DNA from: Defluviitaleaceae bacterium
GTDB taxonomy: Bacteria > Bacillota_A > Clostridia > Lachnospirales > WQUN01
Direction of reading: 5' to 3'
Length of the DNA: 7,807 nucleotides
NCBI GenBank assembly: GCA_009779525.1
Contig: WREB01000042.1
Coordinates: 1-7,807 of the forward strand
Positions 1 through 6,092 of this stretch are shown one piece after another. How positions within the stretch are numbered: position 1 is the stretch's first letter; each line of letters starts with the position of its first letter. A program made the translations under genes and the position numbers. The notes under the pieces are model-generated. The model was not told where the DNA came from. It saw only the letters and a program-made list of their open reading frames with translations, and did no database searches.

Positions 1-3000
1 CCGCCGTACTTGCGCGTCGTGCTGGCCTCCGCCTGCTCGAACGCGCCGAAAAGTTTTTTCTGCTGCTCGGCGCTCATCCCGATCCCGTTGTCGATGATCC
101 TGACCAAAAGCGCGCAAATTCCGTCGCGCTCCGATTCGAGCCTCGCTTCAAGCCCGATCGCGCCGCCCTCCGGGGTGAACTTCATCGCGTTTGTCAGCAG
201 GTTGGTTATGACCTGAGAAAGCCGCTGGTCGTCGCCCTTAAGCGTCCTGGGGATGTCCGGGTCGATGTTTACGGAAAGCTTCTGGCGTTTTTCGTCGAGG
301 CGAAAATGCACCATATCCACCACGCGCCGAAGCATTCCGTCGAAAACGAACTCCGTTTCGGACAGCTCAAACTTCCTCGCTTCAATTTTCGACATGTCGA
401 GCACGTCGTTGATCACGTTAAGCAGGTGGCGGGAGGCGTCCTGGATTTTATGTATCGCGTAGTCCTTCTGCTCGATATCGGGCGCGTTCGCTCCAATCGA
501 GGACATTCCTAGAATCGCGTTCATCGGCGTCCTGATTTCGTGGCTCATGTTCGCCAAGAAAACGCTTTTCGCCTGGCTGGCCTGCTCCGCTTTCTGCCTC
601 GCTTCCTCGATTTCGGTGACTTCGGCGGTCGTTATCACGTAGCCGATTACGTTCGAGTCGCCGTCATGCAGATAGCTCGCCTTCCCAAGCAGGTAGTCGC
701 CGTGCTCCTCCCTGAATAGGACTTCCGGTTCCCATCCCTCGCGCAGCGCGGCTATCGGGTCGTGGCGCGTTCCGCGCGCGTAGAAACTGTAGTCGTAGTA
801 AGGCTTGCCCGCGGTTTCCTCAAGCGTCTTCCCGGCTTTTTTTAACGCGTTTTCGTTGGCGTAGATGATCCTTTCGTCGGTCCCGATGATAACGAGAAGT
901 CCGCTCACGCTTCCGACGATGCTCTCGGCCATTTCGTCGAACGAATCGGCGAGCGTTCCGAACTCGTCCTTTATCCCGGAGCGGAGCCTGAACTGCCTTT
1001 CGCCTGACCGGAAGCGGCTTATCCCGTCGAGCAAAAATTTTATGTTGTCGGTGAGGTAGGACGAAAGCAGCAGCGCGACTAGCACGACCATGACAAAGAG
1101 CCCGACCGCGGTCGTCGAAAGCTGGAAGGTCGCCCCAAGCAGCCTTTCGTTAATCGTATCGGTCAGCTTCCGCTCGGTTTCGCGGGCGGGCGCCGTAAAA
1201 TCCTCTATCCCCGCCCCGATCGTGACGAACGCGAAGCCACGTCTCGAACCGTTCTGGTTTTCCGGCGCGTACCGCCCAGTATAATAATTGACCGATCCCG
1301 CCGTCGTAGGCTTGTAAAGGCCGCTCCACAATATGTAAAACGAACCCGAGCCGCCGTTTTCGGTAAGGTCCATCCAGCCCGCGCACTGCGGGGCGTTGTT
1401 TAGAAAACGCCCGTCCAGCCCCACGAACCCGGCCTTCGTCAACGCCGCCGCGGGCGTCTTGTCGCGGGATTGGTAGTCGTATATGTAATTCCCGAAGCCG
1501 TCCACCGAACGCTTCCCGTTTTGGTCGGTCAGGATCCTTTCGCCGAATTGCGGGAGTATGTACCTGTTTTCGGAATTTTCCGCGAAAAACTGCCCCCAGC
1601 TCTTTCCGTGGCCCAAATCGCTCAAATCGTCCCACGATGGATTGGCTTCGAGCCATTTATCGCCGCCGTCCGAATGCCAATAGTAAAACGGCGTGTCCCT
1701 CGCGGGCAATGCGTTGCCGTAGGCGTCGACGACCGGGACTTTGACCGACGGATTTCCGGCGGCGTCCGCCTCCTTGACGAATCCGCCCTCCAGATAATCC
1801 CTTTCGTATTCCGCGGTTCCCTCGAGCCACGGGACCTGCGGTTCGCCGGTAATCGGGTTATACCCCACGATCGAATGGTGCCTTGGGTGCGCGATGCTTC
1901 GGCACGCGTAATCCCATATGAACGCGTAGTTGCCCTCGTGCGCGTCGGGCAGCGGCGAATAGCGCTCGGCCATCGGCGTCACGTAATCGACGAATTCCAT
2001 GATATGGTCGTGGTTTAACGCGAACGTCGCGTAGCAGACGATCTCGCCGTCCGCGCCGACAACGGGGGCGGCCCACCTGACTATACCCTCGAAGCGGCGG
2101 CCGACCGGGTTTTCCTTGCCCGCGTAAGCTTGGTTTTTGGCGGCTTCCAAAAAAAGCTCGGGAGGCAGCTCGGCAGTTTTTATCAGGGTTTCGTAGTTTG
2201 GATGCGTCGCCGGCACGCTGTTTTTAAAAACGCCCGGCGCGTACATCCCGATGTAGTTCGTGCCGACATAGGCGCCGATCACCTCGGAGACGTAAATTTC
2301 GCCGGGCTTGAGTTTTTTTAGCTCCTCGAAGTACGTCTCCGCCCTGACATACGTGTTGGACTTGACCGAAACGTCGACTTTTGCGGGGTTTGGCGGGTAG
2401 TTTACTTTTGTGGTTTTTGGGTTCGCGTATTTGTAGAGCTCGGCTCCGTCAGTTCCGATGAACGCCACCTCGTCGTACAGCGGGACGAACTCGCGCCTCT
2501 CTGTAAAAAATTCGGGCGGCCTCGATCTGAAGCCGCTTCCGTGGCGCGCGTCCTCGTTTTCGGAGTTGGATGAGACTACCGGCGCGCCGCCGTACGAATA
2601 AGGGTCGAGCTCGACCCAGGACATCCCGTCCGGCGCGAGGACCCATTCGCCCCTCGAGGTCAGGAAGCCGTTGCTGTTTTCGGAAAAAATCCTGCAGGTT
2701 TCGTCGGAAGGCTCGAGGCTTGCGAGAAGCAAGATGCTCTGGTCGCGCTGGTAAAGGAAGGTTGAAAGAGCGCCGGCGATTTCCGTCGTCATCCGCTCGA
2801 TTTCTTCGCGGGCGCCGTCGTTAAGCGCGGCGGCGGAATCTTCGACCGCGATGTCGCGGAGTATCCGGCCGAGGGAGATTATTTGAGATAGCGCCATCGC
2901 GGTGATCAATACTATCGGAATTACCTTGGCGATCAAAAAAATCAATACAAGCTTGGGGCGAAGCTTAAGGTTTATTTTGTTCAGGACTCTTCCAAGCCCC

Positions 3001-3029
3001 CCCGTCCGCGTCGTCGCGTCGTCTTTCAT
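1..3029 (-). CDS. Membrane sensor histidine kinase with giant Cache-type ectodomain (C-terminus cut by window edge)
   Basis: A single open frame of 1009 visible codons runs off the left edge. The order is: a basic N-terminus; a membrane helix at about residues 28-50 (preceded by LRPKL); a predicted extracytoplasmic sensor region at about 51-636; a second membrane helix at about 638-658; HAMP at about 659-706; PAS at about 707-808; HisKA with the H-box SHEIRTPMNAIL (phospho-acceptor His830); and HATPase with the N-box NLLTNAMKFT (Asn947), the G1 box DNGIG (980-984) and the F-box LFGAFEQ (993-999). The G2 box and anything after it (receiver or Hpt domains) are missing. The H-box and the FEQAEASTTRKYGG-type F-box resemble hybrid kinases, so receivers may follow; that is inference. 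The ectodomain carries motifs I associate with a Cache-containing family of anaerobes: RSIAHPRHHSIVGY (377-390), PQCAGWMDLT (547-556) and SGSFYILWSG (561-570). Its ligand is unknown. The ATG at 3029 is preceded by GGAGGA about 8 nt upstream. The gene lies 54 bp after the Crp-like gene and is probably co-transcribed with it. Confidence 0.93.
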   Translation of the reverse strand, partial: MKDDATTRTGGLGRVLNKINLKLRPKLVLIFLIAKVIPIVLITAMALSQIISLGRILRDIAVEDSAAALNDGAREEIERMTTEIAGALSTFLYQRDQSILLLASLEPSDETCRIFSENSNGFLTSRGEWVLAPDGMSWVELDPYSYGGAPVVSSNSENEDARHGSGFRSRPPEFFTERREFVPLYDEVAFIGTDGAELYKYANPKTTKVNYPPNPAKVDVSVKSNTYVRAETYFEELKKLKPGEIYVSEVIGAYVGTNYIGMYAPGVFKNSVPATHPNYETLIKTAELPPELFLEAAKNQAYAGKENPVGRRFEGIVRWAAPVVGADGEIVCYATFALNHDHIMEFVDYVTPMAERYSPLPDAHEGNYAFIWDYACRSIAHPRHHSIVGYNPITGEPQVPWLEGTAEYERDYLEGGFVKEADAAGNPSVKVPVVDAYGNALPARDTPFYYWHSDGGDKWLEANPSWDDLSDLGHGKSWGQFFAENSENRYILPQFGERILTDQNGKRSVDGFGNYIYDYQSRDKTPAAALTKAGFVGLDGRFLNNAPQCAGWMDLTENGGSGSFYILWSGLYKPTTAGSVNYYTGRYAPENQNGSRRGFAFVTIGAGIEDFTAPARETERKLTDTINERLLGATFQLSTTAVGLFVMVVLVALLLSSYLTDNIKFLLDGISRFRSGERQFRLRSGIKDEFGTLADSFDEMAESIVGSVSGLLVIIGTDERIIYANENALKKAGKTLEETAGKPYYDYSFYARGTRHDPIAALREGWEPEVLFREEHGDYLLGKASYLHDGDSNVIGYVITTAEVTEIEEARQKAEQASQAKSVFLANMSHEIRTPMNAILGMSSIGANAPDIEQKDYAIHKIQDASRHLLNVINDVLDMSKIEARKFELSETEFVFDGMLRRVVDMVHFRLDEKRQKLSVNIDPDIPRTLKGDDQRLSQVITNLLTNAMKFTPEGGAIGLEARLESERDGICALLVRIIDNGIGMSAEQQKKLFGAFEQAEASTTRKYG

Positions 3030-3035
3030 GCGTGC

Positions 3036-3044
3036 GTCCTCCGA
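3036..3044 (-). promoter_or_regulatory. Ribosome binding site of the sensor kinase
   Basis: Read on the minus strand, a strong CGGAGGA Shine-Dalgarno sequence stands about 8 nt before the ATG at 3029. It fixes the start within the 54-bp gap after the regulator gene and argues against a longer N-terminus. Confidence 0.7.
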
Positions 3045-3083
3045 TAGGCGTGCGGAATTTGGCGTTGCCGCTGCAGGTTCCCT

Positions 3084-3785
3084 TTATTCTACCATATTTC
3101 GCATTATCTCGAATTCGTTTCCGCGAAACCGAATCAACCCCTCGTCGCGCATCTTGCATAGCTCGCCCGACATCGCGCTCCGATCTACGCAAAGGTACCG
3201 CGACAGTTCCTCCCTGTTGAAGGGTATTTTAAATTTACCTGCGCCGTCCCGCTGCGAATTTAAGTAGGCGAGCAGCTTGTCCCTAGTTTTGCGCAACGAG
3301 AGGATCTCGATTTTTTTGCCGAGCTCCAGGTTTTTTTTCGCTATCTGCGCTAGCATGTTTTCGATGAGCCTCGCGTGAAAGCCGCAGGCGGACGAGCAGG
3401 TTGAAACGACCCTGCGGTAGTCGACGAACATGACTAAGCACGGGGACGACGCCGCGACGGTGACCGGGACGACGGATACGCCCGCGCACGCGAACGTTTC
3501 GCCGAACGTTTCGGGCGTGACAAGTTCCGATATGATCGAGGAATTGCCGTTCGCATCCTCCCTGACGACCCTCGCGCTCCCCGACGCGAGCTGGCCGATG
3601 CAAGCCGCGGTTTCGCCCGCGAATAATATCGTTTCGTCCTTCCGGAAATTTTTCACGCGGAACCCGAGGCAGCGACCGATGTCGGCGAATTCGTCCGGGC
3701 CTATCCCTTCCCAAAGGGGATGCCCTCGGACCGATTCGTAAAGCGAAACTCTTTCCCCGCGTTTCGCATCAAATTTATTTTCCAT
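3084..3785 (-). CDS. Crp/Fnr-family transcriptional regulator
   Basis: This 233-residue protein has the Crp/Fnr layout: an N-terminal cupin-like effector domain (about 20-125), a long dimerisation helix (about 136-162, HARLIENMLAQIAKKNLELG) and a C-terminal winged helix-turn-helix (about 188-225, with REELSRYLCVDRSAMSGELCKM as helix-turn-helix). It would bind DNA as a dimer. The canonical cAMP pocket Arg-Ser is absent: the stretch after FGE (94-96) reads VVPVTVAAS where CRP has its RSA motif. The N-terminal cysteine cluster of FNR is also absent, as the first Cys is residue 39. A CxxxC-xx-H motif (C130, C134, H137) lies just before the dimer helix. I recall this pair from clostridial-type Crp proteins, but its role is unknown to me. 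The ATG at 3785 has only a weak GGGAACG-like ribosome site. It is divergent from the Fe-S protein gene and 54 bp upstream of the kinase. An HcpR-like nitrosative or redox role is plausible from context but unproven. Confidence 0.9.
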   Translation of the reverse strand: MENKFDAKRGERVSLYESVRGHPLWEGIGPDEFADIGRCLGFRVKNFRKDETILFAGETAACIGQLASGSARVVREDANGNSSIISELVTPETFGETFACAGVSVVPVTVAASSPCLVMFVDYRRVVSTCSSACGFHARLIENMLAQIAKKNLELGKKIEILSLRKTRDKLLAYLNSQRDGAGKFKIPFNREELSRYLCVDRSAMSGELCKMRDEGLIRFRGNEFEIMRNMVE

Positions 3786-3798
3786 TTTTTTCGTTCCC

Positions 3799-3812
3799 GT
3801 TGTTTTTACAAC
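3799..3812. promoter_or_regulatory. Candidate Crp/Fnr-type operator GTTGT-N4-ACAAC
   Basis: GTTGTTTTTACAAC is a perfect inverted repeat with 5-bp arms and a 4-bp centre, the same geometry as FNR sites (TTGAT-N4-ATCAA). Its centre (3805.5) falls at -41.5 from the start site predicted for the Fe-S gene, which is the class II activator position. It also covers the predicted start site of the regulator's own promoter, a position expected to repress. Both start sites are predictions, so the regulatory logic is inference. Confidence 0.55.
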
Positions 3813-3815
3813 CGA

Positions 3816-3844
3816 ATTTTATTCCCGGAATCGCTTTAATGCAA
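3816..3844 (-). promoter_or_regulatory. Putative promoter of the regulator-kinase operon
   Basis: On the minus strand, TTGCAT (3844-3839) and TAAAAT (3821-3816) are separated by 17 bp. The -10 is good, and the -35 matches only its TTG and is otherwise weak. The predicted start is near 3809, inside the 14-bp palindrome, which suggests autoregulation. Confidence 0.4.
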
Positions 3845-3847
3845 TCG
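3835..3847 (+). promoter_or_regulatory. Putative -10 region and start site for the Fe-S protein gene
   Basis: TTTAAT at 3835-3840 matches TATAAT at five of six positions and predicts transcription from about 3847, giving a leader of about 27 nt. No good -35 hexamer stands 16-18 bp upstream. That fits an activator-dependent promoter using the 3799-3812 palindrome. Confidence 0.4.
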
Positions 3848-3860
3848 AACTTAAAATTTA

Positions 3861-3866
3861 AGGAGG
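3861..3866 (+). promoter_or_regulatory. Ribosome binding site of the Fe-S protein gene
   Basis: AGGAGG is a full consensus Shine-Dalgarno sequence 7 nt before the ATG at 3874, and it fixes that start. Confidence 0.85.
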
Positions 3867-3873
3867 AAAGGAA

Positions 3874-4581
3874 ATGGTAAGGACGATCATCAAGATCGAC
3901 GAGGAGCGCTGCGACGGCTGCGGACTGTGCGCCAAAGCCTGCGAGGAAGGCGCGATAGGAATCGTCGGCGGAAAGGCAGTGTTGCTTAGGGACGACTACT
4001 GCGACGGGCTCGGAAATTGCCTTCCGGCTTGCCCGACCGGGGCGATCGAGTTCGAGGAGCGCGAGGCGGCGGAATACGACGGGGAGGCGGTGAGGGCGAA
4101 CAAAGAAAGCGCCGCGCCGGATACGCTCGCGTGCGGCTGTCCGGGGACGCAGTCAAGGAAACTGGAAAGGGAGGACGGAAATTTGCGAAACGAAAGCGCG
4201 CCGGCAAGTCATGCGACGCACCTCAACCAATGGCCCGTCCAAATCAAGCTCGTCCCGGCGAGGGCGCCGTATTTCGACAAAGCGAGGCTGCTTGTCTCCG
4301 CCGACTGCGCGGCATACGCGCACGGCAATTTCCACGAAGGCTTCATGAATGGCTGCGTGACGATTATCGGGTGCCCGAAGCTTGACGAGGGCGACTACGC
4401 GGAAAAGCTGACGGCTATACTAAAGCAAAACGACGTCAGGTCGGTGACCGTCGCGCTAATGGAGGTGCCCTGCTGCAGGGGGCTTGAAAACGCCGTAAAG
4501 ACGGCGCTTAAGGATTGCGGTAAGTTGATTGAGTGGAGGTCGGTTGTGATCGGGACTGACGGAAGGATACTTGGCGATTAA
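3874..4581 (+). CDS. Ferredoxin-like 4Fe-4S protein with Cys-rich C-terminal domain
   Basis: This soluble protein of 235 residues has two parts. The N-terminal part is a bacterial ferredoxin fold: a complete CxxCxxCxxxC motif (C13, C16, C19, C23), then a second motif C43-x5-C49-x3-CP (C53) in which the middle Cys is Leu46. If pairing follows 2[4Fe-4S] ferredoxins, one cluster is fully ligated and the other has only three Cys ligands. A linker follows (60-115) with a CGCPG motif (C87, C89). The C-terminal half starts at QWPVQIKLVP (119-128) and carries conserved-looking cysteines: C145 in SADCAAYAH, C161, C167 in IGCPKLD, C200-C201 in EVPCCRG, and C215. I recognise this architecture as a family of uncharacterised Fe-S proteins often found beside hcp and Crp/Fnr regulators in anaerobes. 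Electron transfer in redox or nitrosative stress is the likely role, but no partner is visible here. It is divergent from the regulator and converges with livF, with 3 bp between the stops. Confidence 0.92.
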   Translation: MVRTIIKIDEERCDGCGLCAKACEEGAIGIVGGKAVLLRDDYCDGLGNCLPACPTGAIEFEEREAAEYDGEAVRANKESAAPDTLACGCPGTQSRKLEREDGNLRNESAPASHATHLNQWPVQIKLVPARAPYFDKARLLVSADCAAYAHGNFHEGFMNGCVTIIGCPKLDEGDYAEKLTAILKQNDVRSVTVALMEVPCCRGLENAVKTALKDCGKLIEWRSVVIGTDGRILGD

Positions 4582-4584
4582 AAA

Positions 4585-5304
4585 TCAGCCCCCGAGGTAC
4601 GCCTTGACGACTTTCTCGTTGTTACGAAGCTCCGTACCCGGCCCTTCGAGCACGACGCTTCCCGTGTCGAGCACGTAGCCGTAGTGCGAGAGGCCGAGCG
4701 CCATCTTGGCGTTTTGCTCGACCAATAAAATAGTCGTCCCGTCTTCGTGGAGCTTTTTGATGATTTGGGTGATGTCGCGTATTATCAGCGGCGCGATCCC
4801 CATGGACGGTTCGTCCATAAGCAGCAGCTTCGGGGAGGACATGAGCCCCCTTCCGATTGCAAGCATCTGCTGCTCGCCGCCGGAAAGCGTCCCGCCGATC
4901 TGCCTCGCCCGTTTTTCCAGTATCGGGAAGCGGTCGAACACGCGGCGCATCCGCTTCCTTCGCTCGCGGTTGTCCCGGAGCGTATACGATCCAAGTTCCA
5001 GGTTTTCCGCGACGGTCAGGTCCTTGAATATGCGGCGGCCTTCGGGGAGATGCACCAAGCCGCGCCTGACGATTTCGTGCGGCTGCATTTTGGTGATGTC
5101 CTCCCCGGCGAAAAAAACTTTGCCCGAAGACGGGGCTATGAGTCCCGATACGGTTCGAAGCGTCGTGCTTTTGCCGGCGCCGTTCGAACCGAGCAGCGTG
5201 ACTATCTGGCCCTTCCTCACCTCGAAGGAAATCCCTTTCAGCGCCGCGACTTTATCGTAATAAGTCGCGAGTCCCTCGACTTTAAGCAGCGTTTCGCCGC
5301 TCAT
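4585..5304 (-). CDS. livF: Branched-chain amino acid ABC transporter, ATP-binding protein LivF
   Basis: This 239-residue cytoplasmic ATPase subunit belongs to a HAAT-family importer and would pair with LivG to drive uptake through LivH-LivM. It has Walker A GSNGAGKST (39-47), the LivF-typical HLPEGRRIF segment (85-93) where other ABC proteins have the Q-loop, the signature LSGGEQQ (140-146), Walker B LLLMDEP (160-166), and the switch segment LLVEQN (193-198), where Gln takes the place of His as is usual for LivF. It ends in AYLGG, also family-typical. Length is normal. The ATG at 5304 overlaps the livG stop as ATGA and has GGGGAA about 8 nt upstream. It is the last gene of the operon as seen here. 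No hairpin-plus-U-run terminator follows its stop. The substrate is inferred from the family; related systems carry other amino acids, urea or amides. Confidence 0.96.
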   Translation of the reverse strand: MSGETLLKVEGLATYYDKVAALKGISFEVRKGQIVTLLGSNGAGKSTTLRTVSGLIAPSSGKVFFAGEDITKMQPHEIVRRGLVHLPEGRRIFKDLTVAENLELGSYTLRDNRERRKRMRRVFDRFPILEKRARQIGGTLSGGEQQMLAIGRGLMSSPKLLLMDEPSMGIAPLIIRDITQIIKKLHEDGTTILLVEQNAKMALGLSHYGYVLDTGSVVLEGPGTELRNNEKVVKAYLGG

Positions 5305-6092
5305 ACCGCGGCTTCCCCGTATTCGTCCCCTTCGCCGCCGAGGTATGCCTCAATCACGAACGGGTCGGCCTGCACCTCCGCGGGCGTGCCCTCGGCGATC
5401 TTCGTCCCGAAATTTATCACGATCACCTTTTCGGAAACTTTCATTACCAGATCCATGTCGTGCTCGACTAAAAACACGGTTATCCCGAAATCGTCGCGGA
5501 AACGGCGTATCAGCCCGACAAGCCTGTCCTTTTCCTCGCGGTTAAGGCCCGCGGCCGGTTCGTCGAGGAGCAGGAGCTTCGGGCGGATCGTAAGCGCCCT
5601 CGCCCATTCGGTGCGGCGCTGGTCGCCGTAGGATAAATTTTTTGCGATTTGGTCCTTTATATCGTAAATTCCTATGTATTCAAGGCAAAACTTCGCGTTG
5701 TCCATGATTGAGCGTTCTTCGCGCCGCTGGGCGCCGTGGCGGAGTAACGCCCCGAGGACGGCCTGGCGGCTTATGCTGTGCGCGCCGCTCATCACGTTTT
5801 CTAGCACCGTCATGTTTTTAAAGAGCCTCACGTTTTGGAAAGTCCGGATGATTCCCCTGCGGGTGATGTTGTGGGGCTTCACGCCGACAAGGGATTCGCC
5901 CTCGAAATGGATCGTTCCTGAGGAGGCCCTGTAGAAACCCGTCATGCAGTTGAACGCGGACGTCTTACCCGCGCCGTTCGGGCCGATGAGCGAAGTGATC
6001 GAGCCGCTTTCGACTTCGAAGCTCAGGTCGTCGATGGCGGTAATCCCGCTGAATTGCATCGTCAGGTTGCTTACGCGCATTATCGCGCTCAT
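5301..6092 (-). CDS. livG: Branched-chain amino acid ABC transporter, ATP-binding protein LivG
   Basis: This is the second ATPase subunit of the importer, 263 residues from the chosen start. Motifs in order: Walker A GPNGAGKTS (37-45), Q-loop Gln86 in RTFQN, signature LSYGDQR (153-159; LivG proteins usually have YG where others have GG), Walker B LLLLDEP (173-179) with catalytic Glu178, D-loop AAGLN (180-184) and switch His211. The C-terminus IEAYLGG is typical, with a short acidic extension after it. I chose the ATG at 6092 because it overlaps the livM stop as ATGA, like the livG-livF junction, and its N-terminus matches family length. A TTG at 6122 would add ten residues inside livM, and an ATG at 6080 is another option. 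The ribosome site is weak for all of them, which suggests translational coupling to livM. Confidence 0.95.
   Translation of the reverse strand: MSAIMRVSNLTMQFSGITAIDDLSFEVESGSITSLIGPNGAGKTSAFNCMTGFYRASSGTIHFEGESLVGVKPHNITRRGIIRTFQNVRLFKNMTVLENVMSGAHSISRQAVLGALLRHGAQRREERSIMDNAKFCLEYIGIYDIKDQIAKNLSYGDQRRTEWARALTIRPKLLLLDEPAAGLNREEKDRLVGLIRRFRDDFGITVFLVEHDMDLVMKVSEKVIVINFGTKIAEGTPAEVQADPFVIEAYLGGEGDEYGEAAV

Larger units (their letters stand above)
3786..3873. promoter_or_regulatory. Divergent control region between regulator and Fe-S protein genes
   Basis: This 88-bp stretch is clearly more AT-rich than its surroundings. It holds the promoters for both flanking genes, a perfect 14-bp inverted repeat (3799-3812) and two shorter palindromes: ATTCC-C-GGAAT at 3821-3831 and TTAAA-A-TTTAA at 3851-3861. 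No small gene fits in it. Confidence 0.75.

Noticed and set aside
1150..1656. A 168-codon open frame on the minus strand in another frame of the kinase gene
   Set aside because: Its translation is Arg-rich and low in information, as expected for an off-frame reading of a GC-rich gene; the kinase frame has conserved motifs throughout this stretch.
1470..2018. A 182-codon open frame on the plus strand
   Set aside because: It is antisense to the kinase ectodomain frame, which is continuous for 1009 codons with recognisable domains at both ends.
3084..3785. Naming the regulator Fnr or Crp
   Set aside because: It lacks the N-terminal cysteines of FNR and the cAMP-binding Arg-Ser of CRP, so neither name is supported.
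3874..4581. Calling the Crp/Fe-S pair a confirmed nitrosative-stress hcp system
   Set aside because: No hcp gene is in the window; the link rests only on remembered neighbourhoods of related genes.
4576..4587. GATT-AAA-AATC as a terminator hairpin between the convergent genes
   Set aside because: The arms are only 4 bp and AT-rich with a 3-nt loop; this is far too weak for intrinsic termination.
4747..5631. A 294-codon open frame on the plus strand opposite livF and livG
   Set aside because: It lies antisense across the junction of two genes with clear ABC motifs, its translation shows no recognisable domain, and long antisense frames are expected in GC-rich coding DNA.
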